From Bacteroidales bacterium (GTDB taxonomy: Bacteria; Bacteroidota; Bacteroidia; Bacteroidales; UBA932): a stretch of 64,000 bases of DNA. Below the pieces are notes generated by a model. It saw only the letters and a program-made list of their open reading frames with translations, was not told the DNA's origin and did no database searches. The first letter of the stretch is position 1; each line of letters opens with the position of its first letter. The DNA lies in the NCBI GenBank assembly GCA_017626555.1, contig JAGAIM010000192.1:1-64000 (forward strand), given 5' to 3'. This document shows, piece after piece, positions 42,505 to 51,980 of the stretch. The translations under genes and the position numbers were made by a program.

Positions 42505-45315
42505 TTAGAAAGTGATTGATACGCCGACATTGTACGATCTTACTGTAGGATAACCGCTGATTCTCTCAGGGTCAAGGTTGTAGTGCTTGAGAAGTCCGCT
42601 GAATGTAGCTAGGTTCTGTCCGCTCAGATAGATTCTGAGGTTCTCGATACCAGCCTTCTGCAACTTGACTGTATTGAAGTTGTAGCCAAACTCAAGGTTG
42701 CGGAGTTTGAGATAATCAGCGCTCTTGATCCACATTGAACTGGTCTGATAGTTGTTCTCGTTGCTCTGGGTAGTCAGACGAGGGTAGCGTGCAGTTGCGC
42801 GGGTGTCAATTCCTTCTGTAGGATAATATGCCCAGGCGCCCTTTGCGATCTCGTATGCATTTCCGTTGTCCACGAATGCTACAGTCTGGTTCCAGTTGTC
42901 AAGGAGATTCACTGATGCTCCGGCTGCTCCCTGGAAGAGAACTTCGAGGTCGAAGCCTTTCCAGCCGATCTTTCCGCCGAAACTGTAGTACCATTCTGGA
43001 TATACGGACTTTCCGATCTGGGTGATATCGTTCTGGTCAACAACTCCATTCTCGTCAAGGTCGCTGTACTTCACGTCACCTGGCTGAACCGAACCGAAGG
43101 ATGGAGTAGGGATTCCTTCCTTGAGATTACCTGCATTGTCGAAGTCGCTGATGTCATAGAATCTTTCGGCAACAAGTCCGATGTATGTGCCGTATGGACG
43201 TCCTGTCTGTGCACTGAACTCATTTGCTGGAGTGACCTCGGCCATATAGTCTATCCTGTTCTTAGCGTATGAAGCCATACCGTTGATTCTGTAGGAGAAG
43301 TCTCCGCTCTTGCCTGCATAGATAGCAGATACTTCGAATCCCTTGTTGGTCATTTCACCTACGTTGGCAAAACTGTACTGCTTTCCGTAGTAGCCCATCT
43401 TTGAGTTGTCGAGTGTGAGGATGTCGCTTCTCTTGTCGAGGAATGCGTCAGCTGTGATGCTGAGACCCTTGAAGAGGGTAGCATCGATGCCGATATTGTA
43501 CTTCACGCTTCTCTCAGGCACGATATTGTCGCTCTTTACGAACATAGGCACGAGAGTGCTCTGCCAACTTCCACCGTTCGTTCCCATATAGAATGATCCG
43601 ATGTAACTGTTTGTATAATAGTCCTTGAAGAGGAAACGTCCGTTTGAAGAGAAGTCTGCGAGAACTGATGTGGCGCCTGAGTCAGATGCTCCGGCAACGC
43701 CTACAGAAGCGCGTACCTTGAGATAGTCGATCCAAGAACTGTTCTTCAGGAATTCCTCGTTTGAAGCGACCCAGGCAAATGAAGCCGACGGATAGAAATG
43801 CCATCTGTGTCCAGGAGCGAAAGAGTCGTTTCCGAAATACGAGAATGCTACTTGAGCGACATATCTGTCGTCATAACTGTAGTCAACGATTCCGTTGAGG
43901 TTCAGGTAGTTGTACTTGTATGAGAAGTAACCGTCACCCTTGTATGCGGAAATGTTGTAGTTAACGGCTGCTGACAGTGAGTTCTTGCCGAAATCACGGT
44001 CATATCCGATGGTGAGACGTCCCTGCTTCCAGTCCTGCATTCCGCCTGAGCCGTAGCCGCTGGCAGTGATTGATGTGGTCTGGTTGGTAGTAGTCGTGTT
44101 GCCGCCGAAGTAACGTGCATAGTCCTTGGTCTTGCTGTAGGTACTCAAGGTGTAACTGTAGAAAGAGAACGCTTCTTCGAGGTAAAGTCCAGGAGTGATG
44201 ATGTCAAGTTTCTCCTTGATAGCGAAATTACCCTGGAGACTTCTGGCCTTCTGTGAGTACCATCCGAGTTCGTTTATCGAACCGTAAGGGTTGTTAGGAT
44301 AGATGGCTGTACCTGAAAGATGGTCAAGTTCCTTGTCATCATATATATTATATATGTTCGAAGGATAGCGTGCGAGATCGTTGAAGAGGTCTGTTACGCC
44401 GTAGTTAGGTCTTCTGCGCATTTCGATCCTTCCGCCGAAGTCCACCTTGAACTCGAAGATCTTCATAATGTTGAAGTCGAGGTTCGCGCGGATATTGTAC
44501 TTCTCGTAACCGAGATTCTTGGTCACGTCGGTATTTCTGGTGTTGAGCAGACCGCTTGTGTTGAGGTAGCCGAGATTTACATTGTAGCGTGCATTCTCGT
44601 TGCCTCCGTTGAAGATGATGTCTCCGTCAACGTATGAGCCTGAGTCCCTCATAACCTCGTCATACCAGTCAATATCGATTCCTGTACCGTTCTTGTACGC
44701 AGCAAGTTGCTCGGCAGAATATGCAGGAGTCCATACCATTCCGTTGTCGTTTGAGACGGCTTGATTGTAGAGGTTCGCATAGTCGTATGAGTTCAGCGGC
44801 TTGTTCACTATGTTAGGAGTCTGTGCACCGTAACGAACCTTTGCTGTCACAGTAGCAGGACCGATCTTTCCTCTTTTGGTCTCGATCCGGATGACTCCGT
44901 TTGCTCCGCGGTCTCCATAAATCGCAAGGGCTGCTCCGTCCTTGAGGACAGAGATGCTCTCGATTTCTGAAGGAGAGAGTGAAACGAGATACTCCGAATT
45001 GACTTCAAAGCCATCGACGAAGATCTTGGCTGAATTCCAAGTGCCTGAGCCGTAACTGTTTACGCCACGGATAAGCCACTGGGCATTGTCATATCCCACG
45101 GCACCGTTGCCCTGGATAACTGTGAGTCCCGGAAGCATACCCGCCCAAGTGTTGGAAAGGTTGGATGTCTGTATGTGGTACAGGTCATCTCCGGTCACAG
45201 TCGATACAGCGGCAGTTGACAGCGTATCGGCTTTCTCCTGTGCTGTCACACCTGTGGAAATCAGTATTGATGCACCCAGTAAAGTGATACATCTGAATAT
45301 ATTCTGTTTTCTCAT
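42505..45315 (-). CDS. SusC/RagA-family TonB-dependent transporter, pair 2, short form
   Basis: 936 residues. After the signal peptide (LLGASILISTGVTAQ) only about 15 residues precede the plug domain (LPGLTVIQGNGAVGYDNA, FVDGFEVNS, SPSEIESISVLKDGAALAIYGDRGANGVIRI). The carboxypeptidase-regulatory-like domain that SusC proteins usually carry before the plug is missing. The barrel is complete to the C-terminal RSYNVGVSITF. It imports oligosaccharides across the outer membrane with TonB energy. The gap to the preceding SusD stop is 12 bp. Confidence 0.92.
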   Translation of the reverse strand: MRKQNIFRCITLLGASILISTGVTAQEKADTLSTAAVSTVTGDDLYHIQTSNLSNTWAGMLPGLTVIQGNGAVGYDNAQWLIRGVNSYGSGTWNSAKIFVDGFEVNSEYLVSLSPSEIESISVLKDGAALAIYGDRGANGVIRIETKRGKIGPATVTAKVRYGAQTPNIVNKPLNSYDYANLYNQAVSNDNGMVWTPAYSAEQLAAYKNGTGIDIDWYDEVMRDSGSYVDGDIIFNGGNENARYNVNLGYLNTSGLLNTRNTDVTKNLGYEKYNIRANLDFNIMKIFEFKVDFGGRIEMRRRPNYGVTDLFNDLARYPSNIYNIYDDKELDHLSGTAIYPNNPYGSINELGWYSQKARSLQGNFAIKEKLDIITPGLYLEEAFSFYSYTLSTYSKTKDYARYFGGNTTTTNQTTSITASGYGSGGMQDWKQGRLTIGYDRDFGKNSLSAAVNYNISAYKGDGYFSYKYNYLNLNGIVDYSYDDRYVAQVAFSYFGNDSFAPGHRWHFYPSASFAWVASNEEFLKNSSWIDYLKVRASVGVAGASDSGATSVLADFSSNGRFLFKDYYTNSYIGSFYMGTNGGSWQSTLVPMFVKSDNIVPERSVKYNIGIDATLFKGLSITADAFLDKRSDILTLDNSKMGYYGKQYSFANVGEMTNKGFEVSAIYAGKSGDFSYRINGMASYAKNRIDYMAEVTPANEFSAQTGRPYGTYIGLVAERFYDISDFDNAGNLKEGIPTPSFGSVQPGDVKYSDLDENGVVDQNDITQIGKSVYPEWYYSFGGKIGWKGFDLEVLFQGAAGASVNLLDNWNQTVAFVDNGNAYEIAKGAWAYYPTEGIDTRATARYPRLTTQSNENNYQTSSMWIKSADYLKLRNLEFGYNFNTVKLQKAGIENLRIYLSGQNLATFSGLLKHYNLDPERISGYPTVRSYNVGVSITF

Positions 45316-45327
45316 ATCTTCTGAATT

Positions 45328-47175
45328 TTAGTATCCTGGATTCTGAGTGATGGTTCCCTTGTTCACCTCGCTCTGAGGGAATGGCTCGAGGAACATTGCA
45401 GGTGACCAGAATGCCGAGTAGATCTCAGCCTCCCAGTATGTTTCCACCCAATCAGCGGCGTATGGCCAGGTCGCTGCGTCATCATTCTTGATGTTGAATG
45501 TGAATGAGCGCATAGAGCCTCCGCAGATTGATGTTCCGATGTCGGCACGTTTCCAGTGCTTTGCATCATAGTATCTGTGGTTCTCCTGGAAGAACTCGAT
45601 GGCCTTCTCTCTCTGGATGATCTCTCTGAGCTTCGCCTGGTCGGTCTCTGTGATTGAAGGGAGACCTGCGCGGTTGTGTACCATATTGAGGTTCTCGAGG
45701 GCCTTGCTGCTGTTGCCGGCCTCGTTGTAAGCCTCTGCGAGGTTCAGATAAGTCTCCGCAAGACGGAAGAGAGGAGCCTCGAACCATACGCGTGAGCCTG
45801 CCTTGTAATAGAACTTGCTTCTTTCTCCACAGCCCTGTCCGGTTGCACCTACTCTGTTAGGGAATGCGTTGGCTTTGTTCTTGTCAGCATCGTATCCGCC
45901 GCGTCCCCAGCCATTGTTCTGCCATCCTGAGTCTCCTGCGTTGTTCTTGGCGTCGAATCCTCCGAACTTGATGTCGGCAAGAGCTCTCGGCTCGAGTGAG
46001 TTCACATTTGCGATATACTCTGCTCCTGAACGTGGTGCTGATTCTCCTACAGAAGGCCAGTCGATTTCGCTTCCGTCGTTCTTGTAATAGAGTTTCACGT
46101 GGTTTGAAAGAACGCCTGACTCGTCAGAGTCCCAACGGTTGTTGTCCCAGTAAGGAGAGCAGTTGGTGTAGTAGAACAAAGCATTTGCAGGCCAACTCCA
46201 CTTGTCTGAACTGTTGCACTTGTAGGCAAGGATGATCTCCTTGTTGCCCGGAGTCGATGTTGCAGTAGCATAGTCATCGAAGGCATTTGTGTTTGCAGTA
46301 CCGGTGCCGCCGCCTGTGTTGATGAGGCTGACTCCGTTTGCAGCTGCCCAGGAGAGGACTGCCTCGTTTGCATCTATGGCATCCTGCCAGCGTTTGCTGT
46401 CAGCGCTTCCGAAGCATATAAGGTTGTTGAGCTCGCCGTTATCGAGGTAAGGAGTGGCGCTGTTGAAGAGAGGACGCGCTGCAAACATAAGGGCTCTTGC
46501 CTTGATTGCAAGTACTGCTCCCTGAGTCATACGGCCTGTGTTTGCAGCATCCCATTTTGCAGGAAGCGCTGCGTGAGCCTCGTCGCAGAGATCAAGGATA
46601 TACTGAAGCATCTCCTCGAGTGTAGCACGTCCCGCAGTGAGGTCGTCGCTTGCCTCGAATGACTTGGTCACGATAGGAACGCCGCCATAACGGTAGAACA
46701 TACCCATATATCTGTAGGCGATGAGTGCGGTAGCCTCTGCCTTGATCACATCCTTCGTGCTCTGATCCATATCAGCCACCTTGTCGATGTTTTCCTTTAC
46801 AATGAAGCACTGACGGATGTATCTCCAGTTGTTGCCATAGTTGTCGGCTCCTGCATCGGAACCGTCCACTCCGTTCACGCTGAGACCCTGCTGGGCAACC
46901 ACGTATGTACCGTGCCAGTTGTAGCCTCTGTTGACTTCACCGGAGATGGCACCGAGAGTTCCGTGTCCGATTCCGATTCCGCCTGGCCAGCCGTGGATGA
47001 GGGCGTTTCCATAGCAGGACATCAATGCGGCCTCAGCATTCTTCTTGCTGCCGAATACCGCCTCAAGGTCAACAGTACCGGTTGTGTCCGGCTTCTGAAG
47101 GAAGACGTCACAGGATGTCAGGACTGCAAGACCGAGAACTGCCAATATTGTTGTAAATCTTTTCATCTTTTTCAT
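45328..47175 (-). CDS. SusD/RagB-family outer-membrane lipoprotein, pair 1
   Basis: 615 residues with lipobox VLTSCDVF (Cys about 22). SusD pattern: AEATALIAYRYMGMFYRYGGVPIV, LAIKARALMFAARPLFN, LAETYLNLAEAYNEAGN, then REKAIEFFQENHRYYDAKHWKRAD, ending ITQNPGY. It pairs with the SusC at 47185, 9 bp upstream. Slightly longer than average SusD, the extra length being in Gly/Asn-rich loops around residues 300-440. Confidence 0.92.
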   Translation of the reverse strand: MKKMKRFTTILAVLGLAVLTSCDVFLQKPDTTGTVDLEAVFGSKKNAEAALMSCYGNALIHGWPGGIGIGHGTLGAISGEVNRGYNWHGTYVVAQQGLSVNGVDGSDAGADNYGNNWRYIRQCFIVKENIDKVADMDQSTKDVIKAEATALIAYRYMGMFYRYGGVPIVTKSFEASDDLTAGRATLEEMLQYILDLCDEAHAALPAKWDAANTGRMTQGAVLAIKARALMFAARPLFNSATPYLDNGELNNLICFGSADSKRWQDAIDANEAVLSWAAANGVSLINTGGGTGTANTNAFDDYATATSTPGNKEIILAYKCNSSDKWSWPANALFYYTNCSPYWDNNRWDSDESGVLSNHVKLYYKNDGSEIDWPSVGESAPRSGAEYIANVNSLEPRALADIKFGGFDAKNNAGDSGWQNNGWGRGGYDADKNKANAFPNRVGATGQGCGERSKFYYKAGSRVWFEAPLFRLAETYLNLAEAYNEAGNSSKALENLNMVHNRAGLPSITETDQAKLREIIQREKAIEFFQENHRYYDAKHWKRADIGTSICGGSMRSFTFNIKNDDAATWPYAADWVETYWEAEIYSAFWSPAMFLEPFPQSEVNKGTITQNPGY

Positions 47176-47184
47176 TCTTTTAGT

Positions 47185-50100
47185 TTAGAAACGCAGGTTC
47201 ACACCGAATGTGAATACTCTTGTGAGAGGATAGACGTAAGTGCTTCCGTCTGTAGTCTCAGGATCGATTCCGTAAGGGGTGAGTGCATTCTTGAATGTAT
47301 AGACATTGTTCGCGTTCATAAACAGTCTGAGTGACTGTACGTGAAGCTGGTTGAGGACTCCCTTCTTGACATTGAATGTATATCCGAGTTCCACGTTCTT
47401 GAGTTTGAAGTGGTTTGTAGATATCATCCAGTAGTCGCTGGTGAGGTAGTTGTTGTGTGACGATGTAGCCGCATACGCTGCACGTGGATAAGTGATTTCC
47501 TCACCTGCTGCATACTTCTCCGGAGTCCAGCGTCCGTCATACTGCCATTTCCAGGCGTTACCTGCGTTCTTGAAGAACGGAATGGTGTAGCCGCTGTTGA
47601 GGTAGTATGAACCGTTTGCCGATCCTGTGAAGAGGAGACGCAGGTCGAGGCCCTTGTAAACGAAGTGCATCTTCAGGTTGAAATGATACTGCGCATAGTT
47701 AGGGAAGCCTATAGGGGCTACGTCATTCTGGTTGATCAGACCGTCACCGTCGAGATCCTTGTAGCGGATGTCTCCGAGAGTCGCCTGATTCGAAGTGTAG
47801 GTGTTGTAAGGACGGTTTGCAAGTTCTTCCGGAGTGTTGAAGAGTCCGTCGCTCACAAGACCGAAACGCTGACCGATGGCGTGGCCTGTCTGGTTCATCC
47901 AAGGGTAAGGGTTATTGGCCTCGGCCTTGTAGATGATCTTGTTGCGTGACCAACTGAGGTCTCCGCCGATAGTGTATGTGAAGTCACCTACTGTGTCGGT
48001 CCATCCGAGTACGAGTTCATAACCCTTGTTCTCGGTGATACCAACGTTTGCTGGAGGTACGTCTCCTGATGATACGCCATAGATGGCTGGAATTGTTCCC
48101 AGAGTGGTGAGGATGTTGTCTCGCTTCTCGTAGAAGTAGTCAAAATCCAGCGAAAGCCTGTCAGAGAAGAACTTGGTCTCGACACCGATATCATACTTTC
48201 TTGATCTTTCCCAAGTGATGTCAGGATTACCGAGAACACCTTCGGTCGCTCCTGAGAAATATGCATTGGCAGAAGAACCGTTGCCGTTTCCGAGATAATA
48301 TCCTCCTTGATTGAGGTTGTATGTATTAGGAAGGTAATAGTATCTTCTTGCACCTCCGAGACGATCGTTACCGACCTCTCCGTAAGATGCTCGGATCTTC
48401 ATAAATGTGAAGACGTTGTTCTGCGGGAACCACTTTTCGGATGTAGGCACCCAACCAGCCGATATTGCAGGGAAGAGACCGAAGCGCTTTCCTTCTGCGA
48501 ACTGCTCTGTACCGTTGTAACCGACGTTCACTTCGGCCATATACCTGTCATCGTAGTTGTATGTTACGCGTCCTACGAATCCCATAATACCGGATGGAAC
48601 GTGGTATGAGTCTCCAGGCATAGTGTAGCGTGATGCCTTTCCGAGGAGAAGGGCAGAAACGTTGTGCTTGCCGTATGATTCGAACCAGTCGATTCCTGCA
48701 TCCATATAAAGTTTGTTCCAGTTGCTGTAGCCCCACGAATCGAATGATCCGCTTCCCATAGAACCTCCGAAGAACTCGAGTACGTTAGGATTCTCGAGAC
48801 TGCGCTGCACTGTGTATGAAGGAATGGACGGAGTATATTTCACATATCTGTTGTAGTTGTCCTGATATGATACCGTAGCGTAGGCCCTGAGGTTAGGGAG
48901 GAGGTAGTCCATCGTATGCTCAAGTTTGATGGAGTTGTCCAGGAGGCTGTTGAAGATGGTTCCTGAACCGCTTATGAGCAGGTTGTAGAGTGCGTTCTGT
49001 TCTCCGATGCTGCTGTTGGTCTTGCCTGAGATAGGATTCTGCACCGAACCTGAGATGCCGGCGAATCCGCGGATGAGGCGGCCGTCAACGATACCTGGAG
49101 AGATGAACGGGTTGGCATCATAGATATACTGCATTATGATCTTGTAACGTGAAGACAGATCGTATGGGTCGGCGCTGTTGCCGGGACCTGTTGTCTCTCC
49201 GAACTGACCTGCAGAGTTGATGGTCACCTTGAGGTTCTTTGTCACCTCGATGTCAAAGTTGCTTCGGAAGTTGTAGCGGTTGAATACTGAACCGGTGTTG
49301 GATCCGTAATATTCCACTGCATTGGTGATACCTTCCTGACGGAAATATCCGAATGATACGAAGTATTTCACTCTGTCTGTACCTCCGCTGATGTTGATGT
49401 TCGCCTGATACTGGGGAGCCACTTTGTTGAACTGCTCCTTGTAGAGGTTGCGTGAAGCATAGTAGAGAGCCGGAGAATTCTTGAGCATTTCCTTCTGCTC
49501 CGGAGTGAGTTGGGTCATAGCATCAACTTCCTGAGGAGTGAAGTCACGGTTGTTCTTGAATTTCCAGAGGTCATAATCATCATAGATATAAGCGCTGAGA
49601 CCTTCGTTTCCGGCATAACTGCGCTGCTCGTTGCGGATAGCCTCGTTTCTGAAGAGAGCATATTCGTAAGCAGTGGTTCCTTCCTGAAGTTGCGTAGCCG
49701 AGGTGAGACCGAAGTTGGCCGATGCGCTGATGGTAGGTTTGCCGACCTGTCCGCGCTTTGTTGTCACGATGATGACACCATTCGCACCCCTGACACCGTA
49801 AACTGCTGTCGATGACGCATCCTTGAGGACGGAGATGCTGGCGATTTCATTGGCATCCATTGCGTTGAATGCGCTGAAAGCCTGCTCTGAAGCCTGCTCG
49901 ACGCCGTCGATGATGATCAGCGGAGTGGATTCTCCGTAAGTCGAGACTCCTCGAACGTAAAGGTTGGTGGAGTTTCGTCCAGGCTCTCCTGAAGTCTGAA
50001 GACCGCTTACACCCGGAGTGTTACCGATGAGGGCATTGGAAATGTTGGCAACCGGAGCGGCAACAAGTTCCGTTCCGTTCACAGCAGAGATCGCACCTGT

Positions 50101-50472
50101 CACATTGATCTTCTTCTGAGTGGCGAAAGCCGTCACTACGACTTCTTCCATCAGGTTGGTGTCGGCCTCCATCTGTACTACAAGAAGTTGCTGGCCGGCA
50201 GCGACTTGTATTTCCTGAGTCTTGAATCCGATGAACTGGAATTCGAGTACGGTGTTGCCTGCAGGAACAACGATGCTGAACTTACCGTCCATATCGGTCG
50301 ATACTCCGTTATTCGTACCCTGCTGTACTACAAATGCACCATACAACGGATCCCCGTTATCGTCCTGCACTACACCATTGACTGTCCTGCTCTGGCCATA
50401 GAGAGGACCGGCAATGACTCCACAAAGCAGCATAATGCCGCTGAGCAGAAATAATTTTAGTGATCTGGTCAT
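47185..50472 (-). CDS. SusC/RagA-family TonB-dependent transporter, pair 1, full form
   Basis: 1095 residues. Signal peptide (SGIMLLCGVIAGPLYGQ), then a carboxypeptidase-regulatory-like domain (about 28-110; VNGVVQDDNGDPLYGAFVVQ), a TonB-box-like EEVVVTA near 125, the plug with NVTGAISAVNG and SISVLKDASSTAVYGVRGANGVI, and a 22-strand-type barrel to VFTFGVNLRF. It is the outer-membrane importer for the glycan and sits 48 bp downstream of the GH26 gene. Confidence 0.94.
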   Translation of the reverse strand: MTRSLKLFLLSGIMLLCGVIAGPLYGQSRTVNGVVQDDNGDPLYGAFVVQQGTNNGVSTDMDGKFSIVVPAGNTVLEFQFIGFKTQEIQVAAGQQLLVVQMEADTNLMEEVVVTAFATQKKINVTGAISAVNGTELVAAPVANISNALIGNTPGVSGLQTSGEPGRNSTNLYVRGVSTYGESTPLIIIDGVEQASEQAFSAFNAMDANEIASISVLKDASSTAVYGVRGANGVIIVTTKRGQVGKPTISASANFGLTSATQLQEGTTAYEYALFRNEAIRNEQRSYAGNEGLSAYIYDDYDLWKFKNNRDFTPQEVDAMTQLTPEQKEMLKNSPALYYASRNLYKEQFNKVAPQYQANINISGGTDRVKYFVSFGYFRQEGITNAVEYYGSNTGSVFNRYNFRSNFDIEVTKNLKVTINSAGQFGETTGPGNSADPYDLSSRYKIIMQYIYDANPFISPGIVDGRLIRGFAGISGSVQNPISGKTNSSIGEQNALYNLLISGSGTIFNSLLDNSIKLEHTMDYLLPNLRAYATVSYQDNYNRYVKYTPSIPSYTVQRSLENPNVLEFFGGSMGSGSFDSWGYSNWNKLYMDAGIDWFESYGKHNVSALLLGKASRYTMPGDSYHVPSGIMGFVGRVTYNYDDRYMAEVNVGYNGTEQFAEGKRFGLFPAISAGWVPTSEKWFPQNNVFTFMKIRASYGEVGNDRLGGARRYYYLPNTYNLNQGGYYLGNGNGSSANAYFSGATEGVLGNPDITWERSRKYDIGVETKFFSDRLSLDFDYFYEKRDNILTTLGTIPAIYGVSSGDVPPANVGITENKGYELVLGWTDTVGDFTYTIGGDLSWSRNKIIYKAEANNPYPWMNQTGHAIGQRFGLVSDGLFNTPEELANRPYNTYTSNQATLGDIRYKDLDGDGLINQNDVAPIGFPNYAQYHFNLKMHFVYKGLDLRLLFTGSANGSYYLNSGYTIPFFKNAGNAWKWQYDGRWTPEKYAAGEEITYPRAAYAATSSHNNYLTSDYWMISTNHFKLKNVELGYTFNVKKGVLNQLHVQSLRLFMNANNVYTFKNALTPYGIDPETTDGSTYVYPLTRVFTFGVNLRF

Positions 50473-50519
50473 TGTGGTTATGTTTTGTTGTTGATATTCT
50501 TTACTATAGGAATATGCGG

Positions 50520-51971
50520 CTACCTGACTTCATAATTCTCCGGCATAGAATACATATCCGGAAGGTCTTTGCTGAAGAATGTAGTTTCATCCTTGTAGAA
50601 TGTCCTGAAATCCTCTTCTGACGGATGTCCCGGATATACCGAGTAGAAGTGCCTGTCGTTTTCGTTGCTGCCGACATATTTGTTCCTCCACATCACGATC
50701 ATACTTACTCTCTGGCCTTTGGCGCAATCGAGTATGTGGTCGGTCCAGTAGTTGTTCCAACTGAATCCTTCAGGTCCGGTCTCGGTGACTCCGCAAGGCT
50801 TCTTCTTTTCGAGTGAAAGGGCTGACATCGCTGTGAGATTGCTTCTGAAAGCATTCTTGTTGTCCCAGTGATAGCAGTCCATACCTATGAAGTCAACAAA
50901 GTCATCGCCAGGCCATCTGTGAAGCAATCTTGCCTTCGCTCCGTCGCCATAATCAGCATCCATCTGCGGTGAGATCGCATAGATGAAGTTCCTGACTCCC
51001 TTGACATCCCTCAGATATGTGACAGTGAACTGCCAGAATCTGATGAATTCTTCCTGAGTCGTACACTTTGAACTCCACCAGGACCAGACCTGGGTGTGTT
51101 CGTGGTAAGGTCGGAAGATGACAGGAATGAGTTTGCCGTCGGAACCTCTAAGATTGTTGGCGAATTCGGCGCATCTGTCAAGCCACTGGAGATATTTCGT
51201 GCGTGTGGCGTGTCCTTCGGTAAGGATGCTTTTCACGACCTCGTTGCTTGAGTTGTCCCAGGAGTCTCCTCCGGTGTGAGGATTGTTCAGGTGGCAGCAG
51301 GCTGTGATGACCTCGCCTCTGTCGTATGCCTCGATGATGACCCTGCGACGTATCTGATTTGCCTCGTTCTGGTGTCTGTCGTCCATAATCTCGGCGAAAT
51401 CGACGCTGAATACTCCAGGGTAGTCACCGCATACGGCTTTCGTATCGGAGTTGCCGGGTTCATTGTACCAGTATCTTCCATACCAGAGATCATCGTGATG
51501 ACCGAACATAAATCCGTCCTGCGCGAGTTTCCAGAGGTTGGCGTACAGCGCCTTGGTCTCTGCGGTGGCATTCTTATCGACCATACTGAGGGTTACATCA
51601 GGTGCAGGGTTTTCCGCCTGGGTGACGGTCACCATCTTATAATAGTATCTGTCATTTACATCGACTATACTGATCTTGCCCTCACGTGAACTGCTGAAGA
51701 TGTTCCTTTCTGCAGTGAAGAAGACCTTGTCCCCTTCTGTCCTTTCGTATGATATCCAGTCGGTCTGCGGCTGTGCTTCAAATGAGAAGTTGGCCTTTAC
51801 CTCCACCTGGAATTCACCTCCGTTATGTGAGACTTCGACAGATTCCTGCACGCTCAGCGATCTTGTGTCTGAAGGCGCAGGCTGCGGAGTGTCCGTATTT
51901 TCTGAGCAGGACAGCATAGCCATCAGCGAGGCTGCGGCTGTAATGACATATATACCCATATTCCTATACAT
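50520..51971 (-). CDS. GH26 beta-mannanase lipoprotein with BACON domain
   Basis: 483 residues. Lipoprotein signal with Cys near 22 (ASLMAMLSCSEN). A BACON domain occupies about 40-120 (VSHNGGEFQVEVKANFSFEA, WISYERTEG, YKMVTVTQAEN). The GH26 barrel follows: GFMFGHHDDLWYGRYW, SVDFAEIMD, the acid/base in IFRPYHEHTQVWSWW (about E290), and the nucleophile in GVTETGPEGFSW (about E396). GH26 enzymes are endo-beta-1,4-mannanases. The lipidated, BACON-bearing form points to a cell-surface enzyme. This gene is the main evidence that the locus targets a beta-mannan. Confidence 0.9.
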   Translation of the reverse strand: MYRNMGIYVITAAASLMAMLSCSENTDTPQPAPSDTRSLSVQESVEVSHNGGEFQVEVKANFSFEAQPQTDWISYERTEGDKVFFTAERNIFSSSREGKISIVDVNDRYYYKMVTVTQAENPAPDVTLSMVDKNATAETKALYANLWKLAQDGFMFGHHDDLWYGRYWYNEPGNSDTKAVCGDYPGVFSVDFAEIMDDRHQNEANQIRRRVIIEAYDRGEVITACCHLNNPHTGGDSWDNSSNEVVKSILTEGHATRTKYLQWLDRCAEFANNLRGSDGKLIPVIFRPYHEHTQVWSWWSSKCTTQEEFIRFWQFTVTYLRDVKGVRNFIYAISPQMDADYGDGAKARLLHRWPGDDFVDFIGMDCYHWDNKNAFRSNLTAMSALSLEKKKPCGVTETGPEGFSWNNYWTDHILDCAKGQRVSMIVMWRNKYVGSNENDRHFYSVYPGHPSEEDFRTFYKDETTFFSKDLPDMYSMPENYEVR

Positions 51972-51980
51972 ATATTAATA

